Positions 34,827-44,142 are shown, counted from the first letter of the stretch. The stretch is 51,126 bases of DNA from an uncultured Porphyromonadaceae bacterium (GCA_900541865.1 UQLO01000022.1:1-51126), one strand, 5' to 3'. Made by a program: numbers and translations. The notes: a model not told the origin generated them from the letters alone.

Positions 34827-36680
34827 TTAGTTGGCGGCGACGCGCCAGATTGTGCCTTCGATGAGCGAAACGTAGACGTCGCCCGTGGTCGGGTCGATGT
34901 CGATGCCGTTTATCTCGCTGACGCCAAGAGGCAGAGAGGCGACTATGGTTTTGGAGTCGGGGTCGACCATGGTGAGGACGCCACGGCGCGAGCCGGCGTA
35001 GACGATGCCGTCGTGCTCGGCGACGATGCAGGGGGCGTGCTCGTAGCCCAGGCCCATGTCGAGGGTCCAGAGCTCGCGGAAATCGGGCGCGGTGGCGTCG
35101 ACGGCAACGAGTTCGCCGTCCATGGTCTTGGCGTAGACGCGGGTGCCGTCGGCGCTGACGCCGAGGCTTTCGCGGTAACGGTGCGAGTTGTCGCGCCAGA
35201 GGGTTGCGCCCGTGGCGCGGTCGATTGCCGTCATGAAGCGGTCGGGAGCAACGATGTAGACGCGGCTTCCGGAGACGACGGGCACAACGTTGCCGGGGCC
35301 GAGCATGTTGGCGCTTTTGCCGTTGTTCCATACCCACTTGAGTCGGCCGGTGTTGAGGTCAAGGCAGCGCAGATTTGTATCCCATGCGCCGAAGACGAGG
35401 TCGGTGCCGTCGATGGCCGGGGCAGCCTGGCAGTAGTTGAAGAGCGAGTCGTAGACCCAGATGGTGCGGCCGTCGGAGGGTCGGCGGCGCTCTATTCGTT
35501 TGTAGCCTCCCTGTATGTAAGCTCGACCGTCGGGGGTGAGGAGTCCGTCGGCGACGTAGGGACCTTCGGCGCTCGGCTGCTTCTTGCGGAGGCGCCCGGT
35601 GGCGGCATCGAGGATGAGGATGCCGTCGTGGGCAGGCACGGCCACACGGCCTTCGCCGAGGCTGACAGGTCGGGAGAACAAGGATGCGCCTGTGGGCACC
35701 GACCAAGCGAGTGTGCCGTCGGCCTTGTTTACGGCGCGGGCCTCTCCGAGGGAGTTGCCGAAGAATACGCGGTCGGCGTCGAAGCCCACACGTGTGAAGA
35801 TAGAGGCGCTGTCGGCCCAAACCTTGTCGACGCGGAAGCCGGCGGGAGCCTCGATTTGGCGGGGTTCGGGGCGGCGCATGGGTTTGTGGACGGTTTTGGC
35901 TGCGAAGGCATAGCGCGCGGCGGGAGCTTGGCCGAGTTTCTTCTCATAGACGTGGACCCACTGCGGGTCGACCTCTACGATGGAGTAGCCAAAGTCGCCT
36001 CCGCGCATATCGAGCGCGCGAGTCATCACGGCGGGTAGGTCGGAGCCGCTGTCCTCGCCTCCGGCGTTGTAGGCCCTCCAGGTGTGGTAGTGGCCGTTGA
36101 TATGGCCGATTACGGGAAAATCTTCCAGCACGGCCATATAGTCGGCGCAATTGTCGAGGTCGTCCAGGAGGGGGTAGTGGTTGAAGTTGAGAACGCGTTC
36201 GCCCGGACGGACCGAGTCGGTGAGGGTGCGACGCAGCCAGTGGAGGTCTTCCTGCTTGATGTGGCCGTCGCCCATCTTCATATAGGGGCCGCAGTTGATG
36301 CCCACGATAACCAGCGAGTCCACTCGGGCGAAGAAACGGTCGTTGCCCCATAGGTCGACAAAAGTTTTGGTCGCGCTCTGACTCCAATTGTTTTCGTGGT
36401 TGCCGGGCAGAACGTAGAGAGGCCGGGCGATGCCGTCCAGAATGGATTTCACGTTGGCGAGCTGCTCGTCGGAGCCTTCGTTTGTGAGGTCGCCGTTAAC
36501 GACGACGATGTCGAAGTTGCCGGCGTTGATTTCGTCGACGGCTTGGCGGAGACGGCTCTCGTTTTCATTGCCGGGAGTGACGTGAATGTCGCTGAGCAGG
36601 GCAATGCGCTGGCCCCAGGCATTGCCGGCGGGCAGGAGGAGGGCGCAGGCGGCCGCAGCGAAGAAGTGAGTGATTTTCAT
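34827..36680 (-). CDS. Secreted metallophosphoesterase fused to a PQQ-type beta-propeller
   Basis: 617 residues. The signal peptide ends around LLLPAGNAWG. Residues ~25-270 are a calcineurin-like phosphoesterase with every metal motif: LLSDIHV, VVNGDLTNEG, LPGNHENN, LNFNHYPLL and GHINGHYH. From ~290 to the end there are repeated PQQ/BamB-like blades (AVNKADGTLAWSVPTG, LDAATGRLRKKQP, LNTGRLKWVWNNG, IDRATGATLWRDN). The combination suggests a periplasmic or surface phosphoesterase with a binding propeller. A -7 element TACCTTTG lies around 36723-36716. Substrate unknown. Confidence 0.88.
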   Translation of the reverse strand: MKITHFFAAAACALLLPAGNAWGQRIALLSDIHVTPGNENESRLRQAVDEINAGNFDIVVVNGDLTNEGSDEQLANVKSILDGIARPLYVLPGNHENNWSQSATKTFVDLWGNDRFFARVDSLVIVGINCGPYMKMGDGHIKQEDLHWLRRTLTDSVRPGERVLNFNHYPLLDDLDNCADYMAVLEDFPVIGHINGHYHTWRAYNAGGEDSGSDLPAVMTRALDMRGGDFGYSIVEVDPQWVHVYEKKLGQAPAARYAFAAKTVHKPMRRPEPRQIEAPAGFRVDKVWADSASIFTRVGFDADRVFFGNSLGEARAVNKADGTLAWSVPTGASLFSRPVSLGEGRVAVPAHDGILILDAATGRLRKKQPSAEGPYVADGLLTPDGRAYIQGGYKRIERRRPSDGRTIWVYDSLFNYCQAAPAIDGTDLVFGAWDTNLRCLDLNTGRLKWVWNNGKSANMLGPGNVVPVVSGSRVYIVAPDRFMTAIDRATGATLWRDNSHRYRESLGVSADGTRVYAKTMDGELVAVDATAPDFRELWTLDMGLGYEHAPCIVAEHDGIVYAGSRRGVLTMVDPDSKTIVASLPLGVSEINGIDIDPTTGDVYVSLIEGTIWRVAAN

Positions 36681-36803
36681 GGATGCTGTGTGTTGTAATT
36701 GTGTTTTATGGCCACAAAGGTACGCAAAAAACTGGACGCCTACAATTATATGTTACCATAAGAAATATGTAATGAATACGGGCGTCAGATACTGCGACTT
36801 TTC

Positions 36804-37607
36804 TTAATTGAGGAGTTTGCGGTTATCGTCGCCACTCGCCAATACTTCCATCTGATGAATGGCTATTTGATTGAGTTTGACAAGACGCTCTGCCTGAGGG
36901 ATGCCCTGCTCAATGAAAAGTGCATTAATGCTCTCCATATTGGACAGGCAAATAAGCTCGTTGATTGAAGCGTAGTCGCGGATATTCCCTTTAAGGTCGG
37001 GGTGCGCGTCACGCCATTGCCGTGCCGTCCGGCCAAACATCGCCACGTTGAGGACGTCAGCTTCGTCCGCATAGACAAAACTGGCTTGTTCACGAGTAAC
37101 AAGAGAGGGAAGCAAGTGGTTTTTTATTGCATCGGTATGTATGCGGTAATTAATTTTTGACAGCTCTCGCTTGGCCGACCACCCAAGTAATTTCTGTTCC
37201 TCAGTTTTGAGACGTTGAAATTCCTTTACAATATAAATTTTGAATTCCGGGCTTATCCACATCGCAAATTCAAATGCGATGTCTTTATGGGCATAGGTTC
37301 CACCGTAACGACCGGCTTTGGCTTGAAGACATACCGCATTCGTGCGGGCGACGAATTCTTTTACGCTTATTTTGAAGCTGTTGAGGCCAGATTGATTTTT
37401 AATTATGGCGAATTCGCCATAATTAAAATCGGGGTTATAAACCTTCTCCCATATGCCTATGAATTCAAGAGTATTGCGGTTGCGCAGCCAGTCAGTTATG
37501 AAAAAATCGCCATCTTTCGCTTTTATCATATCGGTAAGGCATATGTAGTCCTCGTTTCCGACTCGGACGATATTCACCTCTGTATTTTGAACAACTATCT
37601 TCGTCAT
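36804..37607 (-). CDS. KilA-N domain protein
   Basis: 267 residues from the ATG at 37607 (the longer ORF starts inside the promoter). The N-terminal ~110 residues are a KilA-N DNA-binding domain: YICLTDMIKAKDGDFFITDW, LRNRNTLEFIGIWE, and AFEFAMWISPEFKIYIVKEF. The C-terminal part, with LLPSLVTREQASFVYADEAD and MFGRTARQWRDAHPD, is a conserved domain seen with KilA-N in Bacteroidota. KilA-N proteins are common in phages and as chromosomal singletons. More AT-rich than flanking core genes, so acquisition is likely. Confidence 0.88.
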   Translation of the reverse strand: MTKIVVQNTEVNIVRVGNEDYICLTDMIKAKDGDFFITDWLRNRNTLEFIGIWEKVYNPDFNYGEFAIIKNQSGLNSFKISVKEFVARTNAVCLQAKAGRYGGTYAHKDIAFEFAMWISPEFKIYIVKEFQRLKTEEQKLLGWSAKRELSKINYRIHTDAIKNHLLPSLVTREQASFVYADEADVLNVAMFGRTARQWRDAHPDLKGNIRDYASINELICLSNMESINALFIEQGIPQAERLVKLNQIAIHQMEVLASGDDNRKLLN

Positions 37608-37629
37608 TGCTTTTTGAAGTTTGAAGATA

Positions 37630-37637
37630 CAAAGATA
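37630..37637 (-). promoter_or_regulatory. -7 element of the KilA-N gene
   Basis: TATCTTTG on the minus strand, 22 bases before the ATG. The remainder of the gap to 37876 is AT-rich, and I see no gene or clear promoter for the next gene in it. Confidence 0.6.
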
Positions 37638-37876
37638 GGCAATAATCAAATACCGACAAAATGAAGAATTTAAGCGTACTGATTTTATTCGAAAAAAACG
37701 GGGGCCGGTTTTAACGGAGGACTCTTTTATGCTCTTCAGCTTGGCGAAGAGGTAATAAAAAAACTTATGATGCGGAAAAAGTTGAACAAAGTAAAGGGAA
37801 GCGTTGTTGGAATTTTAAACAAGGTCAAAAACGAACATAAAACATAAAATTCTCACTCTTATATTCAAAGACCGTT

Positions 37877-38932
37877 ATGAAAAAAGTCGCATTATTCATG
37901 GTCCTGGCTGTCACCGCGCTTTCGGCAATGGCACGGGTAAACGGCAGTGAACTACGCAAACTCCAGAACTTTCTGAACCAGCCTGCACAGGAAGCCGCAA
38001 CCAACGCTCAGGCTCTCAACATCACCAATACCTCCGACCCGTCGACCTGGGAAGGAGTGACCGTGGTAGGCAACAACATCACCGAAATCAAGTGGAAGGA
38101 CAAAAAACTCGCCGGCGTCCTCGATCTGAGCGGCTTCCAGGCACTCACTACCGTTGACGTTTCGCGCAACCGCCTTACCGAGCTCACCGTTACCGGCGAC
38201 CCGCTGCTGACTGAGCTCAACGCCTCCCGCAACCGCCTCACCAAGGTTGACTTCGCCGGCTGCCCGCTCCTTACCAAAGTCAGCATCAACCACAACCGCA
38301 TCACCGAATTCGAACTCAGCGATGTGCCTCTGCTCAAAAACCTCAACATCAGCTCAAATCTCCTTGCCGGCCTTGACCTGAGCAACTCCTCCACTCTGGA
38401 GACCGTAAACTGCCAGAGCAACCATCTGGAGACGCTGAATGTTACCAACTGCACCGCTCTGAAGAACCTCTACTGCGGCTACAACAAGCTGACCGGCCTC
38501 ACCCTCGTAGGTGTGACCAACCTTCAGAACCTCAACATGGACGACAACGAGGTATCGAACATGATCGTTTCCGGTCTGCCTTCGCTGGCTTCCTTCATCT
38601 GCTCGGACAACAACATGAAGACCCTGGGCATGCGGGAATGCTCCGCTCTGATGGACATTGTCTGCTCCTACAACAACCTGACTTCCTTCGAGATTGCCCA
38701 GTGCCCCAACGTGGTCTTCATCGACTGCTCCTACAACGACCTGAGCCAGCTCAGCCTGACAAACCAGACCTTCCTGCAGCGTCTGCTGTGCAACAACAAC
38801 GAACTCACCATGCTCGACGTCAGCTTCGACCAGGCTCTGACCTACATCAACTGCCGCTACAACATGATTACTGACCTTCGAACCGTTGCCTGCCCCAATC
38901 TTACCCAGATTGCATGCCAGTGGAACTACTAA
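37877..38932 (+). CDS. Secreted leucine-rich-repeat protein
   Basis: 351 residues. The signal peptide ends near LSAMA (17-19). From about residue 80 there are around thirteen repeats of 20-21 residues with the pattern L..LdvS.N.LteL, e.g. ALTTVDVSRNRLTELTVTGD. Later repeats have Cys at the strand position (INCRYNMITDL, FIDCSYNDLSQL). The protein stops after the last repeat without a cap, Por-type or lipoprotein signal, so it is probably a soluble periplasmic or exported binding protein. A terminator follows at 38953. Confidence 0.9.
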   Translation: MKKVALFMVLAVTALSAMARVNGSELRKLQNFLNQPAQEAATNAQALNITNTSDPSTWEGVTVVGNNITEIKWKDKKLAGVLDLSGFQALTTVDVSRNRLTELTVTGDPLLTELNASRNRLTKVDFAGCPLLTKVSINHNRITEFELSDVPLLKNLNISSNLLAGLDLSNSSTLETVNCQSNHLETLNVTNCTALKNLYCGYNKLTGLTLVGVTNLQNLNMDDNEVSNMIVSGLPSLASFICSDNNMKTLGMRECSALMDIVCSYNNLTSFEIAQCPNVVFIDCSYNDLSQLSLTNQTFLQRLLCNNNELTMLDVSFDQALTYINCRYNMITDLRTVACPNLTQIACQWNY

Positions 38933-38952
38933 CAGCAAGAACATAACCAAAC

Positions 38953-38983
38953 AAGAAGCCGACCCCTCGGGGCCGGCTTCTTT
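38953..38983. terminator. Bidirectional-looking hairpin terminator
   Basis: AAGAAGCCG-A-CCCC, a two-base loop, then GGGG-C-CGGCTTCTT. It follows the LRR gene on the plus strand, and the dihydrouridine synthase gene ends on the minus strand at 39039, so it can serve both. Confidence 0.75.
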
Positions 38984-39038
38984 GTGTCCGATATGTCGGA
39001 CAAGAATATGGAGTGCGGATGTCAAACACTATTTTTGA

Positions 39039-39956
39039 TTACAGCAGGGCGGTGAAGGCCGACAGGGAGCGGGCTTTACGCAAGGCTTTGAGAAGGGAGC
39101 GGGGGAGGGCGGCTTCGGCGTACTCCAAGCGCGGTTGGATGCGGCTCAGAGCCTGCGCCTCGCCGCAGGAGGCTTCGGAGAGTTGGCAGGCAACGTCGCG
39201 GAGTATCTCGAGCCAGAGTTCCACTCGCTCGTCGTCGCTCCACTCTTTGCCTGTCAGCACCTCTGCCGGCAGCGAAGGCCGAGCAAGCACGCCGCGGCCG
39301 ACCATTACTGCGGCTACCGTCGGGAAGAGGTCGAAGACCTCGCTGACCTGTTCGGGAGTTGTCAGGTTGCCGTTGAAGACTACGCGATGATGAAGCTTAT
39401 GCGCCATTTCGGCGAAGACGGCGCGGTCGACCTCGCCGCGATATGCCTGCACGGCGGTGCGGGGGTGGATTGCCACAAACTCGAGGGGCATGGCGTTGAG
39501 TGTATCCGCAAGTTCCGACCATTCGTCGATAAGGCGTACCCCCGGGCGCATTTTGACAGAAAAACGAATATCCGGGTGGGCTGCCATTACCGCGGTGGCC
39601 GCTGCGAGCGCTTCGGACCGCAGCGCGCCGGCTCCTCGGCCGGCCTTCACCTGCGGCGGGAAGGGGCAGCCCAGATTGAGATTGATGCGGGAGTAACCCA
39701 AAGCGCTGATGGCGCTCGCGATGGCTCCAAGTTCGTCGGCATCGCGGAAGATGGCTTGCGGGAGGACATCGAGACCTTCGTTGGCCCGGGGCGCAATGTC
39801 GGCCAGGTCGCGTCGGCGCGGCTCTCCCTTGTCGATGCGGACAAATGGCGCGCAGTAGGCCGCAACAGGCAGCCCGCGGCGTTGCATGGCGTGGGCGTGG
39901 GCGCGACGCCAAAAGCAGTCGGTGAAGCCCTGCAGGGGCGCAACGATGATTTTCAT
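39039..39956 (-). CDS. tRNA-dihydrouridine synthase
   Basis: 305 residues; the FMN-dependent enzyme reduces uridines in tRNA D-loops. The N-terminus IVAPLQGFTDCFWRRAH is typical. The catalytic Cys is C97 in NLNLGCPFPPQVKAGRGAGA, followed by FSVKMRPGV, the His pair in VAIHPRTAVQAYRG, VVFNGNLTTPEQV and VMVGRGVLARP. Which Dus subfamily it belongs to is not certain. A -7 element TATTTTTG at 39968-39961 ends only 4 bases before the ATG, so a leaderless mRNA is likely. Confidence 0.92.
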   Translation of the reverse strand: MKIIVAPLQGFTDCFWRRAHAHAMQRRGLPVAAYCAPFVRIDKGEPRRRDLADIAPRANEGLDVLPQAIFRDADELGAIASAISALGYSRINLNLGCPFPPQVKAGRGAGALRSEALAAATAVMAAHPDIRFSVKMRPGVRLIDEWSELADTLNAMPLEFVAIHPRTAVQAYRGEVDRAVFAEMAHKLHHRVVFNGNLTTPEQVSEVFDLFPTVAAVMVGRGVLARPSLPAEVLTGKEWSDDERVELWLEILRDVACQLSEASCGEAQALSRIQPRLEYAEAALPRSLLKALRKARSLSAFTALL

Positions 39957-40053
39957 AGTGCAAAAATACTAATTTCGGGGCATAGAACGCCTCAAAATGG
40001 ACTTTGAAGAATTAAAAAATGTAAAAACGCTTGGCGGACCCGAATATTGTTCG

Positions 40054-40061
40054 TAATTTTG
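40054..40061 (+). promoter_or_regulatory. Promoter of the SRP RNA gene
   Basis: TAATTTTG, with the RNA 5' end expected about 6 bases later at GGG (40067-40069). Confidence 0.65.
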
Positions 40062-40066
40062 TGCCC

Positions 40067-40162
40067 GGGTAAGTCCTACACGACCAGCTCCCCAAGAATC
40101 CCCCAGGTCTTGACCGAAGCAAGGGTATTGGGTCGTAGCGGTGCGATGTAGTAAGCTTGCCC
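40067..40162 (+). ncRNA. ffs: Signal recognition particle RNA (4.5S RNA)
   Basis: The 96-base segment forms the SRP hairpin. The closing stem is GGGTAAG (40067-40073) with CTTGCCC (40156-40162); an extension pairs CCTACA with TGTAG. The apical part holds CCAGGTCTTGACCGAAGCAA with the conserved tetraloop/asymmetric loop region (GACCGAAGCAAGG) bound by Ffh, then GGTGCGATGTAG on the 3' side. A T-run (40164-40169) ends it. The long ORF starting at 40157 is not real there, because the next gene begins at 40199. Confidence 0.88.
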
Positions 40163-40198
40163 ATTTTTTGTTTATACACTTCTTTAGCCGCCTTCCCT

Positions 40199-41377
40199 AT
40201 GTTCCGGATAATAAGCGACTTTCTTAATACTTACGTCGGGCAGCCTTACGGTAGCGTCCTGCCGGACCTTATCATTCTGGTCGGCATCGCCTTGCTGGCT
40301 GTTGCTTCATACTATGTGTTGGAGTGGATTCTTGCCGGTTTCAGCAAGCTCATATCGCGTACGCGCACCACATGGGACGACGACCTCCTCAACAGCCGTA
40401 TGCTCCGGGCCGTTTCGCAACTTGCTCCGGCAGTGGTGGTGAAGTGGCTGCTGGTGGGCTTCTTCGCAGAAGGCTCGGCCTACGGCTTCCTGACCACGCT
40501 CACCACGCTCTATATTCTCGGGGCGGTGGTGTGGATTCTGGTGATTTTCATCAGCAACCTATATAAGGCTTTTCTCAAGCGGCCCGCGCTCAAGGCCTAC
40601 GCCATAAAGGGCGTTTTCCAGATGGTGCAGCTCATTTTGCTTTGCATAGCGGCCATTCTGGCGGTGAGCATTATCATCGGCAAGTCGCCGGTGGTAGTTC
40701 TGACGGCGCTGGGCGCATCGGCGGCAGTGCTGATGTTGGTTTTCAAGGACACCATTCTCGGCCTGGTGGCTTCCATCCAGCTCACGGCAAACAATATGAT
40801 TAAGCGCGGCGACTGGATTGTCTGCAACGGCCACGACGCCAACGGCGAGGTCGTCGATATCTCGCTGACAACCATCAAGGTGCGCAACTGGGACAATTCT
40901 GTCACCACCATTCCGCCCTATTCGCTTGTGAGCGAGTCGTTCCGCAACTACGATCCCATGGTGACCTCCGGAGCACGCCGCGTGGAGCGCTCAATACTCA
41001 TCGACGCAAACACGGTGCGCTTCTGCACCGACGACGAACTTGAGCGCCTCTCGGCGCAAGGATGGCTGGAGGGGCTCGATGTCGACACGGCCCGCCGCCA
41101 GGTGAACCTGCACCTTCTGCGCTCATACCTTGAGGCCTGGCTTGCCGCCGACCCTCGCATCAACACTTCGGCAACCCTGATGGTGCGCCAAATGGAGCCC
41201 ACGGCCGCCGGACTGCCTCTTAACCTCTATTTCTTCACGCGCGAAACCGCATGGAAGACTTTCGAACACATCCAAAGCGACATCTTCGACCATGTCTATG
41301 CCATCATAGGCGAGTTCGGGCTACGAGTGTTCCAAAGTCCGGCCGGAAGCGACTTCGCGGCCGTACGCAAGAGCTGA
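40199..41377 (+). CDS. MscS-family mechanosensitive ion channel (YbdG-like)
   Basis: 392 residues from the ATG at 40199. There are five membrane helices, the last forming the pore: SPVVVLTALGASAAVLMLVF with FKDTILGLVASIQLTANNMI. The beta domain after it has KRGDWIVCNGHDANGEVVDI and TTIKVRNWDNSVTTIPPYSL, as in YbdG-type channels. The C-terminal alpha/beta domain is complete. It protects against osmotic downshock. Placed after SRP RNA with no separate promoter seen in the 37 bases between. Confidence 0.92.
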   Translation: MFRIISDFLNTYVGQPYGSVLPDLIILVGIALLAVASYYVLEWILAGFSKLISRTRTTWDDDLLNSRMLRAVSQLAPAVVVKWLLVGFFAEGSAYGFLTTLTTLYILGAVVWILVIFISNLYKAFLKRPALKAYAIKGVFQMVQLILLCIAAILAVSIIIGKSPVVVLTALGASAAVLMLVFKDTILGLVASIQLTANNMIKRGDWIVCNGHDANGEVVDISLTTIKVRNWDNSVTTIPPYSLVSESFRNYDPMVTSGARRVERSILIDANTVRFCTDDELERLSAQGWLEGLDVDTARRQVNLHLLRSYLEAWLAADPRINTSATLMVRQMEPTAAGLPLNLYFFTRETAWKTFEHIQSDIFDHVYAIIGEFGLRVFQSPAGSDFAAVRKS

Positions 41378-41426
41378 CTCTCATTTTTTTATGATTCCTT
41401 AAGATTGCCGCCCCGATAATTATCTG

Positions 41427-41434
41427 TAACTTTG
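41427..41434 (+). promoter_or_regulatory. -7 element of the MFS transporter gene
   Basis: TAACTTTG, 80 bases before the ATG at 41514. Confidence 0.6.
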
Positions 41435-41513
41435 CGCTGCCGGAGCCCGCGCGGCCCTCGTGCGCGACTCATCGTAACATAAAATCATAAAACCATAATC
41501 CATAAATACCCTG

Positions 41514-42881
41514 ATGAAACAAAACGCAGTGGCTTCTAAAGCCGGAGCAAACGGTAATGTGGTGGCTATCATCGCCATGTTCTTCCTGTTTGCAATGATT
41601 TCGTTCGTTACAAACCTGGCGGCCCCGCTGGGAACTATCTGGAAAAACAACTATGAGTGGTCCGGCATGCTGGGCAACCTGATGAACTTCCTGGCATACC
41701 TATTCATGGGTATTCCGGCCGGCAACCTGCTGGTGAAAATAGGCTACAAGAAAACGGCTCTCTACGCAATGATAGTCGGCCTGGTGGGCCTCGTGTTCCA
41801 GTGGCTCTCCGGCATCGTAGGCACCGAGACGGGCGTCTTCGCCTACGGCGGCCAGACCGTGACGCTCAACTTCATCATCTATCTGCTGGGTGCCTTCATC
41901 TGCGGCTTCTGCGTGTGCATGCTCAACACCGTAGTTAACCCGATGCTCAACCTTCTGGGTGGCGGCGGCAACCGCGGCAACCAGCTTGTGCAGATGGGCG
42001 GCTCGTTCAACTCCCTGTCGGGCACCCTCACCCCCCTCTTCGTGGGTATGCTCATCGGTCAGGTCACCCAGAGCACCACTATGGGCAATGTAGCCCCTCT
42101 GCTCTTCATCGCAATGGGCGTATTCGTGCTTGCCTTCATCATCATCAGTGCGGTCCACATCCCCGAACCCCACATGCAGAAAGCCGGCGTCAAAAAAGTT
42201 AAATTCAGCCACAGCCCATGGAACTTCCGCCACACCGTGCTGGGTGTGATTGGCATCTTCTTCTATGTAGGTATAGAAATCGGTATCCCGGGCGTGCTCA
42301 TCTTCTATCTGAGCGACAGCGCAGCTTCAGGCATCACCGAGAATGCCACCGCTGTGGCCGGCGGCGTGGCCGCCATCTACTGGTTGCTTATGCTGGTGGG
42401 CCGACTCGTCTCGAGCGCCATCTCCGGCAACGTCAGCAGCCGCGCTCAGTTGCTCACCGTAAGCACTGTGGCTATCTTCCTGATCTGCATCGCCATCTTC
42501 CTGCCTTCCGATATCCGCGTGTCGATGCCTTCCTATAGCTCCGAGTCGGGCTTTGCTCTGGCCCAGGTGCCCGCAAAGGCTATGTTCCTGGTGCTCTGCG
42601 GCCTGTGCACATCCGTGATGTGGGGCGGCATCTTCAACCTCGCCGTCGAAGGTCTGGGCAAATACACCGCTCAGGCTTCGGGCATCTTTATGATGATGGT
42701 AGTAGGCGGCGGCGTGATGCCTCTGATTCAGAATGCAATCGCCAATTCGGCCGGCTACATGGTTTCCTACTGGCTGGTAGTGGCCATGCTTGCCTATCTC
42801 TTCTTCTACGCCCTGACCGGCTACCGCAACGTAAACCGCGATATCCCCGTCGACGAAGAACCCGATCCCCGCGACCTCTAA
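41514..42881 (+). CDS. MFS transporter (FHS/sugar type)
   Basis: 455 residues, twelve predicted membrane helices. The first is FLFAMISFVTNLAAPLGTIW. AYLFMGIPAGNLLVKIGYKK is the loop 2-3 motif, and CGFCVCMLNTVVNPMLNLLG with GGSFNSLSGTLTPLFVGMLI resembles the FucP/glucose-galactose (FHS) branch. The short acidic tail ends IPVDEEPDPRDL. Substrate likely a sugar, by family only. A hairpin repeat follows at 42900. Confidence 0.88.
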   Translation: MKQNAVASKAGANGNVVAIIAMFFLFAMISFVTNLAAPLGTIWKNNYEWSGMLGNLMNFLAYLFMGIPAGNLLVKIGYKKTALYAMIVGLVGLVFQWLSGIVGTETGVFAYGGQTVTLNFIIYLLGAFICGFCVCMLNTVVNPMLNLLGGGGNRGNQLVQMGGSFNSLSGTLTPLFVGMLIGQVTQSTTMGNVAPLLFIAMGVFVLAFIIISAVHIPEPHMQKAGVKKVKFSHSPWNFRHTVLGVIGIFFYVGIEIGIPGVLIFYLSDSAASGITENATAVAGGVAAIYWLLMLVGRLVSSAISGNVSSRAQLLTVSTVAIFLICIAIFLPSDIRVSMPSYSSESGFALAQVPAKAMFLVLCGLCTSVMWGGIFNLAVEGLGKYTAQASGIFMMMVVGGGVMPLIQNAIANSAGYMVSYWLVVAMLAYLFFYALTGYRNVNRDIPVDEEPDPRDL

Positions 42882-42899
42882 TCGCAGACTATATCTCAA

Positions 42900-42934
42900 A
42901 AAAACGTCGAATCCGGGCCCCGCAGCCCGGATTC
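42900..42934. repeat. 35-bp hairpin repeat, copy 1
   Basis: A run of A, then CGTC, then a perfect 10-bp stem GAATCCGGGC/GCCCGGATTC around the loop CCCGCA. It lies 19 bases after the MFS stop and may work as its terminator. An identical 35-bp copy is at 45719-45753, so the two enclose the glycosylation genes. Confidence 0.85.
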
Positions 42935-43065
42935 ACTGTTTTAGAGGCAGGGATTATTCATCTTTTTGCCGAGATATTAAAATAGCTTGTTTTAGCTTTG
43001 TCGGTTTCTAAACGGCTGTAAAATATGATAATAATGTAAAATTTTGCATTGTCGGTTATTTATAG

Positions 43066-43073
43066 TAATTTTG
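43066..43073 (+). promoter_or_regulatory. -7 element of the glycosyltransferase gene
   Basis: TAATTTTG, 22 bases before the TTG start at 43095; it rules out the ORF start at 43044. Confidence 0.6.
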
Positions 43074-43094
43074 CGAAAACTCAAAACTGATTAT

Positions 43095-44075
43095 TTGGAC
43101 TCAAACTCGAAGAAAAATACTAAGGTATCGCTCCTGATTCCGGTTCACAATGAAGAAGAAGTTCTTCCAGAATTGTTTGGCCAACTTGATGGATTTATAC
43201 GGGACCAATCCGGTTTCGATTGGGAAGTTGTGTTTGTGAATGACGGAAGCACAGATTCCTCTCTTGACTTGATTCGTGATAAACACAACACAGACGCAAG
43301 ATTCAGATATATTGATCTGTCCCGTAATTTTGGCAAAGAGCATGCAATGCATGCAGGGTTGAATTTTGTAACGGGCGAATGTGTTGTAATACTCGACGCT
43401 GACCTTCAACATCCTATCGACATTATTCCACAAATGCTTGAAGAGTGGAAGGAAGGATATGACGATGTGTATGGCCGCCGGACCGACCGAGGAAAAGAAT
43501 CTTCACTCCGCAAGGCTTTGTCGCTCACCTACTATAAGATTCTGGCGCACATTTCGGATGATAAGGGGGGCGTACTGCCGAATGTCGGAGACTTTCGGCT
43601 GCTGGATCGAGCCTGCGTCAATGCGTTGATTGAGATGAATGAAAGCGAGCGGTACACAAAGGGCATGTACAGTTATATCGGTTTCAAAAAAACAGCGGTA
43701 AGTTTTGAACAGAAAGACCGTGCGGCCGGACAGTCAAAGCAAAACTACGGCAGACTGTTTGCACTCGCGATTGAAGGTATCACGTCCCACTCGATCAAAC
43801 CTCTTCGCATAGCGACCTTTATGGGGCTGGGGGTGTCCTTCCTGAGTATAATATATATTGTTTATATAATCATAAAAACTTTGCTCGTTGGAGAGCCGGT
43901 GAGAGGATTTCCCACTTTGATGGTGACGATACTTTTTCTTGGAGGTATGCAGTTGCTGGCGATAGGAATAATCGGAGAATATTTGGGAAAGATATTCAAA
44001 GAGACCAAACGGCGCCCGGACTATTTCATTCGAGAGATGGACGGAGCCCGATTTCGTCGAAGCAAAAAGGAGTAA
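43095..44075 (+). CDS. Family 2 glycosyltransferase (GtrB/dolichol-phosphate-sugar synthase-like)
   Basis: 326 residues from a TTG at 43095 (MDSNSKKNTKVSLLIPVHNE). The GT-A domain has VSLLIPVHNEEEVL, VFVNDGSTDSSLDLI, and the metal-binding ILDADLQHPIDIIPQM. Two C-terminal membrane helices follow (ATFMGLGVSFLSIIYIVYII and MVTILFLGGMQLLAIGIIGE), as in GtrB, which makes undecaprenyl-phosphate-glucose. The sequence is more AT-rich than its neighbours. No GtrA flippase is adjacent; the next gene may be the cognate transferase. Confidence 0.9.
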   Translation: MDSNSKKNTKVSLLIPVHNEEEVLPELFGQLDGFIRDQSGFDWEVVFVNDGSTDSSLDLIRDKHNTDARFRYIDLSRNFGKEHAMHAGLNFVTGECVVILDADLQHPIDIIPQMLEEWKEGYDDVYGRRTDRGKESSLRKALSLTYYKILAHISDDKGGVLPNVGDFRLLDRACVNALIEMNESERYTKGMYSYIGFKKTAVSFEQKDRAAGQSKQNYGRLFALAIEGITSHSIKPLRIATFMGLGVSFLSIIYIVYIIIKTLLVGEPVRGFPTLMVTILFLGGMQLLAIGIIGEYLGKIFKETKRRPDYFIREMDGARFRRSKKE

Positions 44076-44142
44076 TGATTATTTTCGAATAGAACTTTTT
44101 TGGAAATAAGGCTCGTCCTATTCCCTTAGACAAACAATAAGG

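Noticed and set aside
34809..36038. 409-codon open frame on the plus strand
   Set aside because: Antisense shadow of the phosphoesterase-propeller gene; its Val/Ala/Gly/Asp-rich text has no domain pattern.
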